DNA of 6,896 nucleotides from Gammaproteobacteria bacterium (GTDB lineage: Bacteria; Pseudomonadota; Gammaproteobacteria; Immundisolibacterales; Immundisolibacteraceae): assembly GCA_003645395.1 (NCBI GenBank), contig QNFC01000093.1:1-6896 (forward strand), read 5' to 3'. Positions 1 to 6,232 of the stretch are shown in pieces. Made by a program: the position numbers and the translations under genes. Position 1 is the stretch's first letter; each line of letters starts with the position of its first letter. The notes beneath the pieces are model-generated. The model worked only from the letters and a program-made list of their open reading frames with translations. It was not told where the DNA came from and did no database searches.

Positions 1-315
1 GACTGATCAGTCGGTCGGCCACAGTCACAAACCTGGGCGATGACGATAGCCGCCAGCGGATGCTAACACGGTTAGGAGACGTGCTCTAAAAACCTTAGTG
101 GTGCTGGCCTGCTTCGACTCTCGTAGCAGCTGATCGAAGCGGTAACTCGTGCTGTAGAGTGTTTAGCAAGAGTTCAGACCGCAGGCGGAAAGGCCTGGCG
201 GGAACTGGATCGATTGTTCTGGCGCAATGACCAGAATAGAGGATCGGAATAGAGGTTAACAGTAGTCTGGGTTAGGCTGATGCCGGGTTATTGTTTCCGG
301 TGAATGTTGCGCTTA
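1..315. other. Region without a supported gene, downstream of aroF
   Basis: I see no convincing gene here. One plus-strand frame is open from the left edge (codons from position 3) to a TAA at 87-89 and ends in ...RLGDVL. It could be the tail of a gene converging on the DAHP synthase, but an open stretch of under 30 codons is easily expected by chance. Small structures present are a perfect 12-bp palindrome at 1-12, a 6-bp inverted repeat at 217-222/231-236 with an 8-base loop, and a 9-bp direct repeat (GAATAGAGG) at 234-242 and 247-255. None has a following T-tract, so no intrinsic terminator for the minus-strand gene is evident. Confidence 0.5.
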
Positions 316-1362
316 TCAGTCGGCCAGTCGTTCAGCCGCAGCAGTAATCATCGCCTCGGTGGTGGCCCAGTCAACGCAGCCATCGGTGATCGACACGCCA
401 TGTTTGAGTTGACTCAAGTCGGCGGGAATCAATTGGTTGCCAGCTTCTAGATTACTTTCGATCATCAGGCCGACAATGGGACTTTCGCCGGTTGCGATCT
501 GGTCGATACAAGCCTGCATAACTTGCGGCTGTTGCTCAGGCTTTTTATTTGAATTGGCGTGGCTGCAGTCAACGACAATCCGCGGGGCGAGGCTGGCAGC
601 ATCGAGTTGTTGGGCGCACGCAGCAACCTGATTGGATTCGTAGTTGGGGCCATCGTAGCCGCCACGCAGTACCACATGGCCGTAATCGTTGCCGCGGGTG
701 CGAATGACCGCAGACTGGCCATCGACGTTGATGCCAAGAAAGCGATGTGGGCTGGAGACGGACTTCATTGCATTCACGGCCACTTCAATGTTGCCATCGG
801 TGCCGTTTTTGAAGCCTACCGGTGTTGACAGGCCGCTGGCCATTTCGCGATGAGTCTGTGACTCAGTAGTCCGTGCGCCGATGGCTGTCCAGGTGATCAG
901 ATCGTGCAGGTACTGGGGCATGATCGGGTCAAGTGCTTCGGTGCCCGCCGGCAGACCGAGCTCGGCGATATCAATTAATAGTTGTCGGGCCAGACGAATA
1001 CCCTCTTCAACGTGAAAAGAGTCATCTAACCGCGGATCGTTAATCAGGCCTTTCCAGCCCGTAGTGGTGCGGGGTTTCTCGAAGTAGACGCGCATTACCA
1101 GCAACATCTGGTCAGCGACTTTTGCCGAGAGTGCCTGTAGCTTAAGGGCGTACTCTTTTGCTGCGTCAATATCGTGAATCGAGCAGGGGCCGACGACGAT
1201 GAAGAGGCGATTATCGTTACCATCAAGAATGTTACAGAGGGCCTGGCGGCTTTCAGTGACCGTTTTTTGTGCGGTGGGGCTGACCGGCAATTCACGGCAG
1301 ATCTGCGCCGGAGTCGGCAGTACTTGTTGGGATGCCACGTTCAGGTTGCTCAGCTGGTCCAT
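316..1362 (-). CDS. aroF: 3-deoxy-7-phosphoheptulonate (DAHP) synthase, class I, AroF-like
   Basis: This cytoplasmic enzyme condenses phosphoenolpyruvate with erythrose 4-phosphate, the first committed step of the shikimate pathway to aromatic amino acids. The protein has about 348 residues, near the usual 350. Class I motifs run in order: GPCSIHD near residue 60 (metal-binding Cys), RVYFEKPRTTTGWKG near 91-106, GARTTESQTHREMASGLS, PVGFKNGTDG, ILRGG-like VVLRGG, VDCSHANS, GLMIESN and GVSITDGCVDW. The wording EALDP, HREMASG, DCSH and IESN matches E. coli AroF rather than AroG (FLDM, HRELASG, DFSH, VESH), so tyrosine feedback inhibition is likely but inferred. A TTG sits directly before the ATG; I prefer the ATG at 1362, which has AGGA (1372-1375) nine bases upstream. 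It follows tRNA-Val(CAC) on the same strand by 66 bases with no terminator visible between, so it may share that promoter. Confidence 0.97.
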   Translation of the reverse strand: MDQLSNLNVASQQVLPTPAQICRELPVSPTAQKTVTESRQALCNILDGNDNRLFIVVGPCSIHDIDAAKEYALKLQALSAKVADQMLLVMRVYFEKPRTTTGWKGLINDPRLDDSFHVEEGIRLARQLLIDIAELGLPAGTEALDPIMPQYLHDLITWTAIGARTTESQTHREMASGLSTPVGFKNGTDGNIEVAVNAMKSVSSPHRFLGINVDGQSAVIRTRGNDYGHVVLRGGYDGPNYESNQVAACAQQLDAASLAPRIVVDCSHANSNKKPEQQPQVMQACIDQIATGESPIVGLMIESNLEAGNQLIPADLSQLKHGVSITDGCVDWATTEAMITAAAERLAD

Positions 1363-1428
1363 CAATAAACGTCCTACGGGGCGGTTGAACCGATCCCGAC
1401 CGAATTGAAATGAAGTGATAGAAAAGGG

Positions 1429-1503
1429 TGGTGGGCGATACTGGGATTGAACCAGTGACCCCTACCGTGTGAAGGTAGTGCTCTCCCGCTGAGCTAATCG
1501 CCC
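1429..1503 (-). tRNA. tRNA-Val (anticodon CAC)
   Basis: The 75-base gene folds as a full cloverleaf on the minus strand. The acceptor arm GGGCGAT pairs with ATCGCCC, followed by discriminator A and an encoded CCA. The D arm starts TTAGCTCAGCGGGAGAGC, the anticodon stem CTACC/GGTAG holds loop TTCACAC with anticodon CAC (valine codon GUG), and the T arm contains GGTTCAATC. The overall sequence closely resembles the gammaproteobacterial tRNA-Val family. A strong promoter lies just upstream and the DAHP synthase gene just downstream. Confidence 0.97.
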
Positions 1504-1521
1504 CCTTTTTGCAGGGCGCTG

Positions 1522-1550
1522 ATTCTAGGTTCTTGGTCGGCCTACGTCAA
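1522..1550 (-). promoter_or_regulatory. Sigma70-type promoter for tRNA-Val (and possibly aroF)
   Basis: On the minus strand, -35 TTGACG (1545-1550) and -10 TAGAAT (1522-1527) are separated by exactly 17 bases. Transcription would begin near 1515, giving a leader of about a dozen bases before the tRNA. The bases after the -10 are GC-rich (CAGCGCCC), as in stringently controlled stable RNA promoters; that mode of control is inferred. Confidence 0.75.
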
Positions 1551-1593
1551 TTTAACGGTGTCGACAAACCCGCTATCGGTACTCACTTTGCAT

Positions 1594-1599
1594 TACAAT
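1594..1599 (+). promoter_or_regulatory. Candidate -10 element for gltX
   Basis: TACAAT differs from the TATAAT consensus at one position and lies 62 bases before the gltX start codon, in the gap between the divergent tRNA-Val promoter and gltX. No good -35 hexamer is found 16-18 bases upstream, so this is only a candidate. Confidence 0.3.
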
Positions 1600-1661
1600 C
1601 GCCGCCGATTATTTGTCACGGATAATCGATTTTATTTCAGGCAAACCCTAACGAGATCCCC

Positions 1662-3080
1662 ATGACCGTAAAAACCCGCTTTGCCCCCAGTCCTACCGGC
1701 TATTTACACATTGGCGGTGCCCGCACGGCACTTTATTCTTGGCTGGTAGCGCGGAAACAAGGTGGAAAATTTGTGCTGCGCATCGAGGACACTGACCGGG
1801 AGCGCTCTACTCAGGAAGCGGTCGACGTTATTCTTGATGCAATGACGTGGCTGGGGCTGGACTACGATGAAGGTCCTTTTTTTCAAACCGAGCGGATGGC
1901 GCGCTATCGGGAAATTATTGATCAGTTGCTGGAGCAGGGTGACGCTTACCACTGCTATTGCAGTCGTGAAGCACTCGACCATATGCGCGAGCAGGCGATG
2001 GCTAACAAACAGAAACCCCGCTATGACGGTCGCTGCCGCGAGCGGACTGAGCCGGTGCCGGGAGTCAACCCGGTGGTGCGCTTCAAAAACCCACTGGTGG
2101 GCGATGTGGTGATCGATGACCTGGTGCGTGGTCGTGTGGTTATCAGCAATAGTGAACTGGATGACCTGATTATTGCCCGCAGTGACGGGATGCCGACCTA
2201 CAACCTTTCTGTAGTTGTTGATGATATGGATATGCAGATGACTCATGTGTTGCGTGGCGACGATCATCTCAACAATACGCCCCGGCAGATCAATATCCTT
2301 CACGCACTGGATGCCCCTCAGCCGGTTTACGGCCACGTCCCCATGATTCTCGGCGGAGACGGTAAGCGTCTTTCTAAACGCCACGGGGCGGTCAACGTGC
2401 TGCAGTACCGAGATCAGGGCTATTTGCCCCATGCGCTGTTGAACTATTTGGTGCGGCTGGGCTGGTCTCATGGCGACCAGGAGCTTTTTACCATCGATGA
2501 GATGATTCAGCTGTTTGATATGAGCGATGTGAATCACTCTGCCTCTACTTTTGATGGTGACAAGTTACTCTGGCTGAATCACCAGACCATCATTAATAGT
2601 CCGGCTGAAGAGTTGCTCACGCCGCTAATGCCGCATCTTGCCGAAGCCGGGATCGTGGTCGACGAAGGTCCCGATCTGACAGCGGTGGTGTCGATACAGA
2701 AAGAGCGCTGTAAAACGTTGGTCGAGCTGGCTGCTGCCTGTCGGCTGTTTTATGGTGAGCTGGGCGAATACAACCCGAAAGCGGCGAAAAAGGGATTCAA
2801 AGGGGAAGCGGAAAGTATTCTGATTGAACTTCAGTCGCGCCTGCAAAGCCTGGATGGCTCTAACTGGAACGCTGCTTCACTGCATGACCTGCTGCAGCAG
2901 GCCGTCGATGACCTGGGAGTGGGTTTCGGACAGGTGGGCCAACCGCTGCGGGTAGCAATTACTGGCGGAGCCCCTGCACCGGGGCTAGATATCACCATGG
3001 AATTACTTGGTAAACCCTGCGTGGTCGAACGGGTGGGCAGGGCGCTTAAATGGCTGGCTGATAAGCGATTAGGGGAGTGA
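1662..3080 (+). CDS. gltX: Glutamyl-tRNA synthetase
   Basis: This class I aminoacyl-tRNA synthetase charges tRNA-Glu with glutamate in the cytoplasm. The 472-residue length matches the E. coli enzyme. The N-terminal Rossmann fold opens with RFAPSPTGYLHIGGARTAL, whose HIGG is the HIGH signature (residues 16-19). The second signature is RLSKR at 236-240, within GDGKRLSKRHGAV, with Arg replacing the first Lys of the usual KLSKR. A zinc-binding insertion has C98, C100, Y121 and C125; the next E. coli ligand candidate, H127, is Glu here. The GYLPHALLNYLVRLGWSHGDQE stretch leads into the anticodon-binding C-terminal half. The ATG at 1662 puts the motifs at family positions, but the ribosome site is weak (GAG a few bases upstream). 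The gene is divergent from tRNA-Val and followed by tRNA-Ala and tRNA-Glu, the latter being its own substrate. Confidence 0.99.
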   Translation: MTVKTRFAPSPTGYLHIGGARTALYSWLVARKQGGKFVLRIEDTDRERSTQEAVDVILDAMTWLGLDYDEGPFFQTERMARYREIIDQLLEQGDAYHCYCSREALDHMREQAMANKQKPRYDGRCRERTEPVPGVNPVVRFKNPLVGDVVIDDLVRGRVVISNSELDDLIIARSDGMPTYNLSVVVDDMDMQMTHVLRGDDHLNNTPRQINILHALDAPQPVYGHVPMILGGDGKRLSKRHGAVNVLQYRDQGYLPHALLNYLVRLGWSHGDQELFTIDEMIQLFDMSDVNHSASTFDGDKLLWLNHQTIINSPAEELLTPLMPHLAEAGIVVDEGPDLTAVVSIQKERCKTLVELAAACRLFYGELGEYNPKAAKKGFKGEAESILIELQSRLQSLDGSNWNAASLHDLLQQAVDDLGVGFGQVGQPLRVAITGGAPAPGLDITMELLGKPCVVERVGRALKWLADKRLGE

Positions 3081-3119
3081 CTAATAGTGGGGTCATTTGA
3101 CTGAATTTACTGCTTTCAA

Positions 3120-3148
3120 TTGACAACCTCAGCATCAAACTTTAGACT
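3120..3148 (+). promoter_or_regulatory. Sigma70-type promoter for the tRNA-Ala/tRNA-Glu pair
   Basis: A consensus -35 TTGACA (3120-3125) and a -10 TAGACT (3143-3148) are separated by 17 bases. The discriminator that follows (TCGCCGC) is GC-rich, as at stringently controlled tRNA promoters. Transcription would start near 3155, a dozen or so bases before tRNA-Ala. The tRNAs can therefore be made independently of gltX, though readthrough from gltX is also possible since no terminator is seen between them. Confidence 0.75.
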
Positions 3149-3167
3149 TCGCCGCTCTGTTTTTTTT

Positions 3168-3243
3168 GGGGCCATAGCTCAGCTGGGAGAGCGCAACACT
3201 GGCAGTGTTGAGGTCGGCGGTTCGATCCCGCCTGGCTCCACCA
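3168..3243 (+). tRNA. tRNA-Ala (anticodon GGC)
   Basis: The 76-base cloverleaf has acceptor GGGGCCA pairing with TGGCTCC, followed by A and an encoded CCA. The third acceptor pair is G3:U70, the known identity element for alanyl-tRNA synthetase. The anticodon stem CAACA/TGTTG holds loop CTGGCAG with anticodon GGC (codon GCC). The T arm is GGCGGTTCGATCCCGCC. Confidence 0.98.
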
Positions 3244-3286
3244 GAAAATAGTTTTACTAGGCCTACGATAGCGCAAAGGTTAATGC

Positions 3287-3362
3287 GTCCCCATCGTCTA
3301 GGGGCCTAGGACTCCGCCTTTTCACGGCGGCAACAGGGGTTCGAATCCCCTTGGGGACGCCA
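3287..3362 (+). tRNA. tRNA-Glu (anticodon TTC)
   Basis: The 76-base cloverleaf has acceptor GTCCCCA pairing with TGGGGAC, discriminator G and an encoded CCA. The anticodon stem CCGCC/GGCGG encloses loop TTTTCAC with anticodon TTC (codons GAA and GAG). The T arm is AGGGGTTCGAATCCCCT. It lies 43 bases after tRNA-Ala, presumably in one transcript, and is the substrate of the GltX encoded just upstream. Confidence 0.98.
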
Positions 3363-3371
3363 TGTAGTACG

Positions 3372-3401
3372 AAAAAGCCCGGCTTATGCCGGGCTTTTTT
3401 T
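3372..3401. terminator. Strong, probably bidirectional intrinsic terminator
   Basis: The hairpin stem GCCCGGC (3377-3383) pairs with GCCGGGC (3388-3394) around a four-base TTAT loop. It is flanked by five A upstream and seven T downstream, so it can end the plus-strand tRNA transcript and, read in reverse, the minus-strand chemotaxis transcript. It is the only terminator visible in the convergent gap between tRNA-Glu and cheB. Confidence 0.9.
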
Positions 3402-3529
3402 GTATTGCGAGTCAGGAAATTCGAGTTTCCCGCTGGGCCCATCCCAAACCAAAGCCGCACACCCTGACCTGGAATATCTTCTGTGGATTGAGATACGTGT
3501 GATCAGAACAGAGAGCGGAGGGCAACCTG

Positions 3530-4609
3530 TTATGTCGAGTTGACCAACGTCATGACCTGGTTGGCAACGTTATCCAGTGGCACAATCTGATTGGCCGCAT
3601 CAATTTTTACTGCTGCCCCAGGCATGCCCCAGACGACACTGGATTTTTCATCCTGAGCAATGGTTGATCCGCCGGCATCCCTGATCTCTTTCAGACCCTG
3701 GGCGCCGTCATCGCCCATTCCGGTCAAAATGACACCCACGGCGTTACCGCCCACGTTATTGGCCACCGAGCGAAACAGCACATCCACTGATGGTTTGTGA
3801 CGATTCACCGGGGGTCCATCATCTAGCCGACAGAGATAGCGAGCACCATCCCGGACCACGATGAGATGCCTGTTGCCGGGCGCGATGTAGGCATGGCCGG
3901 GTAGAATTTGTTGAGTATTGCTGACTTCCACCACCTTGAGTGCAGAGATGCCATTCATGCGTTTTGCAAAGGGTCCGCTGAAGGCTTCTGGGATGTGCTG
4001 AGCAATAACCACTCCTGGCGAGGTTACCGGCAGTGCCATCAAGACTTCTTTGATCGCTTCGGTGCCGCCGGTGGATGCACCGATAGCGATTATTTTTTCA
4101 GTGGTTGAGAAGTGTTGCGGGCGGCTGCTTTTTGCGATGACCGCATCCGCCGATAGCTTTTCTGGCACCGGCGTTGATTTCGCCTGCCGTCGCTCCAGGG
4201 GGCGCACTTTTGCTATGGCCGCGATTTTGATTTTGTCGATAATTTCTTTGCCATATTCTTTGAGACTGCTGGCCACGTCCAGTTTCGGCTTGGAAACAAA
4301 ATCAATCGCTCCCAGCTCCAGAGCGCGGAAGGTGACATCGGCTCCCTTTGCGGTGAGTGTCGATACCATCACCACGGGCATTGGCCGTAGCCGCATCAGG
4401 TTTTCGAGAAACGTAATCCCGTCCATACGCGGCATTTCGACGTCCAGAGTGAGAACGTCGGGAGCCAGTTTTTTGATTTTTTCTCGAGCCGCGTAGGGAT
4501 CCGATGCAGTGCCGACTACATCGATGGCCGGGTCAGTATTAAGGATCTCGGTCATTACCTGGCGCACCAGGGCAGAATCATCAATGATGAGCGTTTTGAT
4601 TTTTTTCAT
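3530..4609 (-). CDS. cheB: Chemotaxis protein-glutamate methylesterase/glutaminase CheB
   Basis: CheB removes methyl groups from receptor glutamates and is activated by phosphorylation from CheA, giving negative feedback in adaptation. Residues 1-120 are a receiver domain: acidic pair D10/D11, phospho-acceptor D56 in LDVEMPRMDG, T84 in VSTLT and K107 in SKP. A basic linker of about 45 residues follows. The methylesterase domain (about 170-355) carries the catalytic triad S179 (GASTGG), H205 (AQHIP) and D301 (GMGDDG), all shifted by the same 15 residues from S164/H190/D286 of Salmonella CheB. The 359-residue length is normal. The ATG at 4609 has AAGG six bases upstream. It is last in the operon, 58 bases after cheD. 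The presence of CheD beside it suggests glutamine deamidation may be shared or left to CheD; this is inference. Confidence 0.98.
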   Translation of the reverse strand: MKKIKTLIIDDSALVRQVMTEILNTDPAIDVVGTASDPYAAREKIKKLAPDVLTLDVEMPRMDGITFLENLMRLRPMPVVMVSTLTAKGADVTFRALELGAIDFVSKPKLDVASSLKEYGKEIIDKIKIAAIAKVRPLERRQAKSTPVPEKLSADAVIAKSSRPQHFSTTEKIIAIGASTGGTEAIKEVLMALPVTSPGVVIAQHIPEAFSGPFAKRMNGISALKVVEVSNTQQILPGHAYIAPGNRHLIVVRDGARYLCRLDDGPPVNRHKPSVDVLFRSVANNVGGNAVGVILTGMGDDGAQGLKEIRDAGGSTIAQDEKSSVVWGMPGAAVKIDAANQIVPLDNVANQVMTLVNST

Positions 4610-4667
4610 ATCGAACCTTAGTTTTGATCGGGGTTTTAATTGGTTTTAATAAAAATGTAGGCAGAGC

Positions 4668-5315
4668 TTAAAACAGGTCAATTTCACCGGACTGGGGTTC
4701 ATGCTCGATTTTGTTCTTGTACCGTTGCTCTCGCTCAAGGATGGTGTCGTTATGCAGTGAGCGGAGTCGCTTTACTTGTAATCTGCCGGAATCTGCGTGG
4801 TACATCACTTTTCTGGGATAAATGTCGCCCAGATCTTTTCCTGCGATTGTTAGCCCTTCCGCGTGTAGGAAGTGTTGGATGAAGGCAATATTTTTCTTTC
4901 CGACATCGGTCATTCCCCTGATGATCTGGCCGCCACCAACGATCTTTACCTCCAGGTTCTTTTTTTTGCCGCCGTATTTGAGGATGTCATTGATCATATG
5001 TTCCATCGCGTAGGTGCCGTAGCGGGTGGCCTCTCCCAGGTCGCTATCGGTCCATTTGCCGGACATGTCATGGCTTTCTGGCAACATGAAATGGTTCATG
5101 CCGCCTACCTGGTTAATCGGGTCGCGTATGCAGGCAGATATGCAAGATCCAAGTACGGTCACAATAGTTTCTGCACTGTTGGTGACGTAGTACTCACCAG
5201 GGAGAATTTTTGCCGTCGCAAGCAGGCGGGTTTTGTCCCAGTAACGATTGATGTGAGTGAACCCGGGCAGGGCCTGTGGGCAGGTTTTTTGAGTGGATAG
5301 ATTCGTATTTGGCAA
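4668..5315 (-). CDS. cheD: Chemoreceptor glutamine deamidase CheD
   Basis: CheD deamidates specific glutamines in receptor signalling helices and in some species binds a CheC-family or CheY partner. The core starts near residue 36 (AKILPGEYYVT). Catalytic C58 lies in LGSCIS and H75 in GGMNHFMLP, 17 residues apart as in Thermotoga CheD (C27/H44). Further family landmarks are RYGTYAMEHMINDI and KIVGGGQI. At 215 residues it is a little longer than the shortest homologues because of an N-terminal PGFTHINRYWD segment and a charged tail ending EIDLF. There is no in-frame ATG before residue 73, inside the catalytic region, so the start is probably the TTG at 5315, 11 bases after the cheR stop. No Shine-Dalgarno sequence is visible, suggesting translation coupled to cheR. 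Confidence 0.95.
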   Translation of the reverse strand: MPNTNLSTQKTCPQALPGFTHINRYWDKTRLLATAKILPGEYYVTNSAETIVTVLGSCISACIRDPINQVGGMNHFMLPESHDMSGKWTDSDLGEATRYGTYAMEHMINDILKYGGKKKNLEVKIVGGGQIIRGMTDVGKKNIAFIQHFLHAEGLTIAGKDLGDIYPRKVMYHADSGRLQVKRLRSLHNDTILEREQRYKNKIEHEPQSGEIDLF

Positions 5316-5326
5316 GATTGGTGGGT

Positions 5327-6181
5327 CTATTGGTTGCGCTGATAAATGGTTTTACCAATCAGCTCAAACTGTTCGGAAACATTAAAAAGTGTTTCAGAAT
5401 GACCGATCAGCAGGTGGCTGGCTGCCGGCATTAATTCAGCAATTCGTTGAAACAGGACGCGTTGGGTTGGTTTGTCAAAATAGATCACAACGTTGCGGCA
5501 GAAAACAACGTCAAAGGGACCCCGCATCGGCCAGTCATGCATCAGGTTGAGCTGCTTGAAAGTGATCATCTGCTGTAATTCGGGAACCACCCGAACCTTA
5601 CCCTGCTGATCACCTTTGCCTGCGGTGAACCAACGTTTTAGGCGTTGGGGTGATAACCCGGAGGTTCTGTCGGGGCCGTAGACGCCGCGTTTAGCGGTGG
5701 CCAGCACTTGAGTATCGAGGTCGGTCGCCAGAATTTTTATATCCCAGGTCGAGTTTTTGGGCATCACTTCACTGACCACCATGGCCAGACTGTAAGGCTC
5801 TTCGCCTGTTGAACAACCGGCGGACCAGATGCGTAGTCGTTGACGGTCGTGATTGTTTGCCAGGATTTGAGGAAGCACCGTGTTGGCAAGGTAGTCAAAG
5901 TGATGTGACTCGCGGAAAAATGCAGTCAGGTTGGTGCTGATGGCGTTGGAAAAATTCTCCAGTTCGTTACTGTTTCTCTGTTCGATCAAATCGCAATAAT
6001 CTTTGAACTGGTTCAATCCCAGTTCCCGCAGCCGGCGGGAAATGCGGCTGTAAACCAGTGTTCGCTTGGCATCAGACAGGTTAATACCAGTGTGTTTGGT
6101 AACCAGTTCCCGTAGCCGGTTAAAGTCGTTATCGGTTAATTCAAACTCTTTAGGCGAACGGAGTGCCGCATGGGTATTCAT
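5327..6181 (-). CDS. cheR: Chemotaxis protein-glutamate O-methyltransferase CheR
   Basis: CheR transfers methyl groups from S-adenosylmethionine to receptor glutamates, opposing CheB. The N-terminal helical domain (about 14-85) contains a basic helix around YSRISRRLRELG (44-55) and leads into the family motif TNLTAFFRES (83-92). The SAM-binding Rossmann domain shows IWSAGCSTGEEPYSLAM (118-134), the acidic ATDLD (152-156), VVFCRNVVIYFD (225-236) and a C-terminal GHSETL. No TPR repeats are appended. The 284 residues are typical. The ATG at 6181 is preceded by a weak GGA. The gene lies 51 bases after the CheZ-like gene and 11 bases before the likely cheD start. Confidence 0.98.
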   Translation of the reverse strand: MNTHAALRSPKEFELTDNDFNRLRELVTKHTGINLSDAKRTLVYSRISRRLRELGLNQFKDYCDLIEQRNSNELENFSNAISTNLTAFFRESHHFDYLANTVLPQILANNHDRQRLRIWSAGCSTGEEPYSLAMVVSEVMPKNSTWDIKILATDLDTQVLATAKRGVYGPDRTSGLSPQRLKRWFTAGKGDQQGKVRVVPELQQMITFKQLNLMHDWPMRGPFDVVFCRNVVIYFDKPTQRVLFQRIAELMPAASHLLIGHSETLFNVSEQFELIGKTIYQRNQ

Positions 6182-6232
6182 GATTGCTTTTCCGTGGACA
6201 GATGGTTCTGGTGTTGAAATGGGAGACCGGGC

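Noticed and set aside
217..236. Inverted repeat TTCTGG/CCAGAA as a terminator for aroF
   Set aside because: The six-base stem has an eight-base loop and no T-tract on either strand, and it lies about 80 bases past the stop.
283..300. CCGG...CCGG hairpin just after the aroF stop
   Set aside because: Only four base pairs with a ten-base loop and no T-tract follow, too weak for an intrinsic terminator.
1704..2537. Long minus-strand frame of 277 codons opposite gltX
   Set aside because: It lies wholly inside gltX, whose product is unmistakable. The antisense translation shows no family motif and is rich in His and Ile as expected from an antisense reading.
3263..3460. Minus-strand 65-residue frame containing GIRTPVAAVKRRSPRPLDDGD
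   Set aside because: It is antisense to tRNA-Glu and the terminator. Such peptide sequences are a known false-gene artefact from the reverse complement of tRNA-Glu genes.
4050..4496. Plus-strand frame of 148 codons opposite cheB
   Set aside because: It is a shadow of the cheB coding sequence with a low-complexity Ser/Arg-rich product and no ribosome site or context.
4872..5300. Plus-strand frame of 142 codons opposite cheD
   Set aside because: It is antisense to a clear CheD with intact catalytic residues; the product has no recognisable motif.
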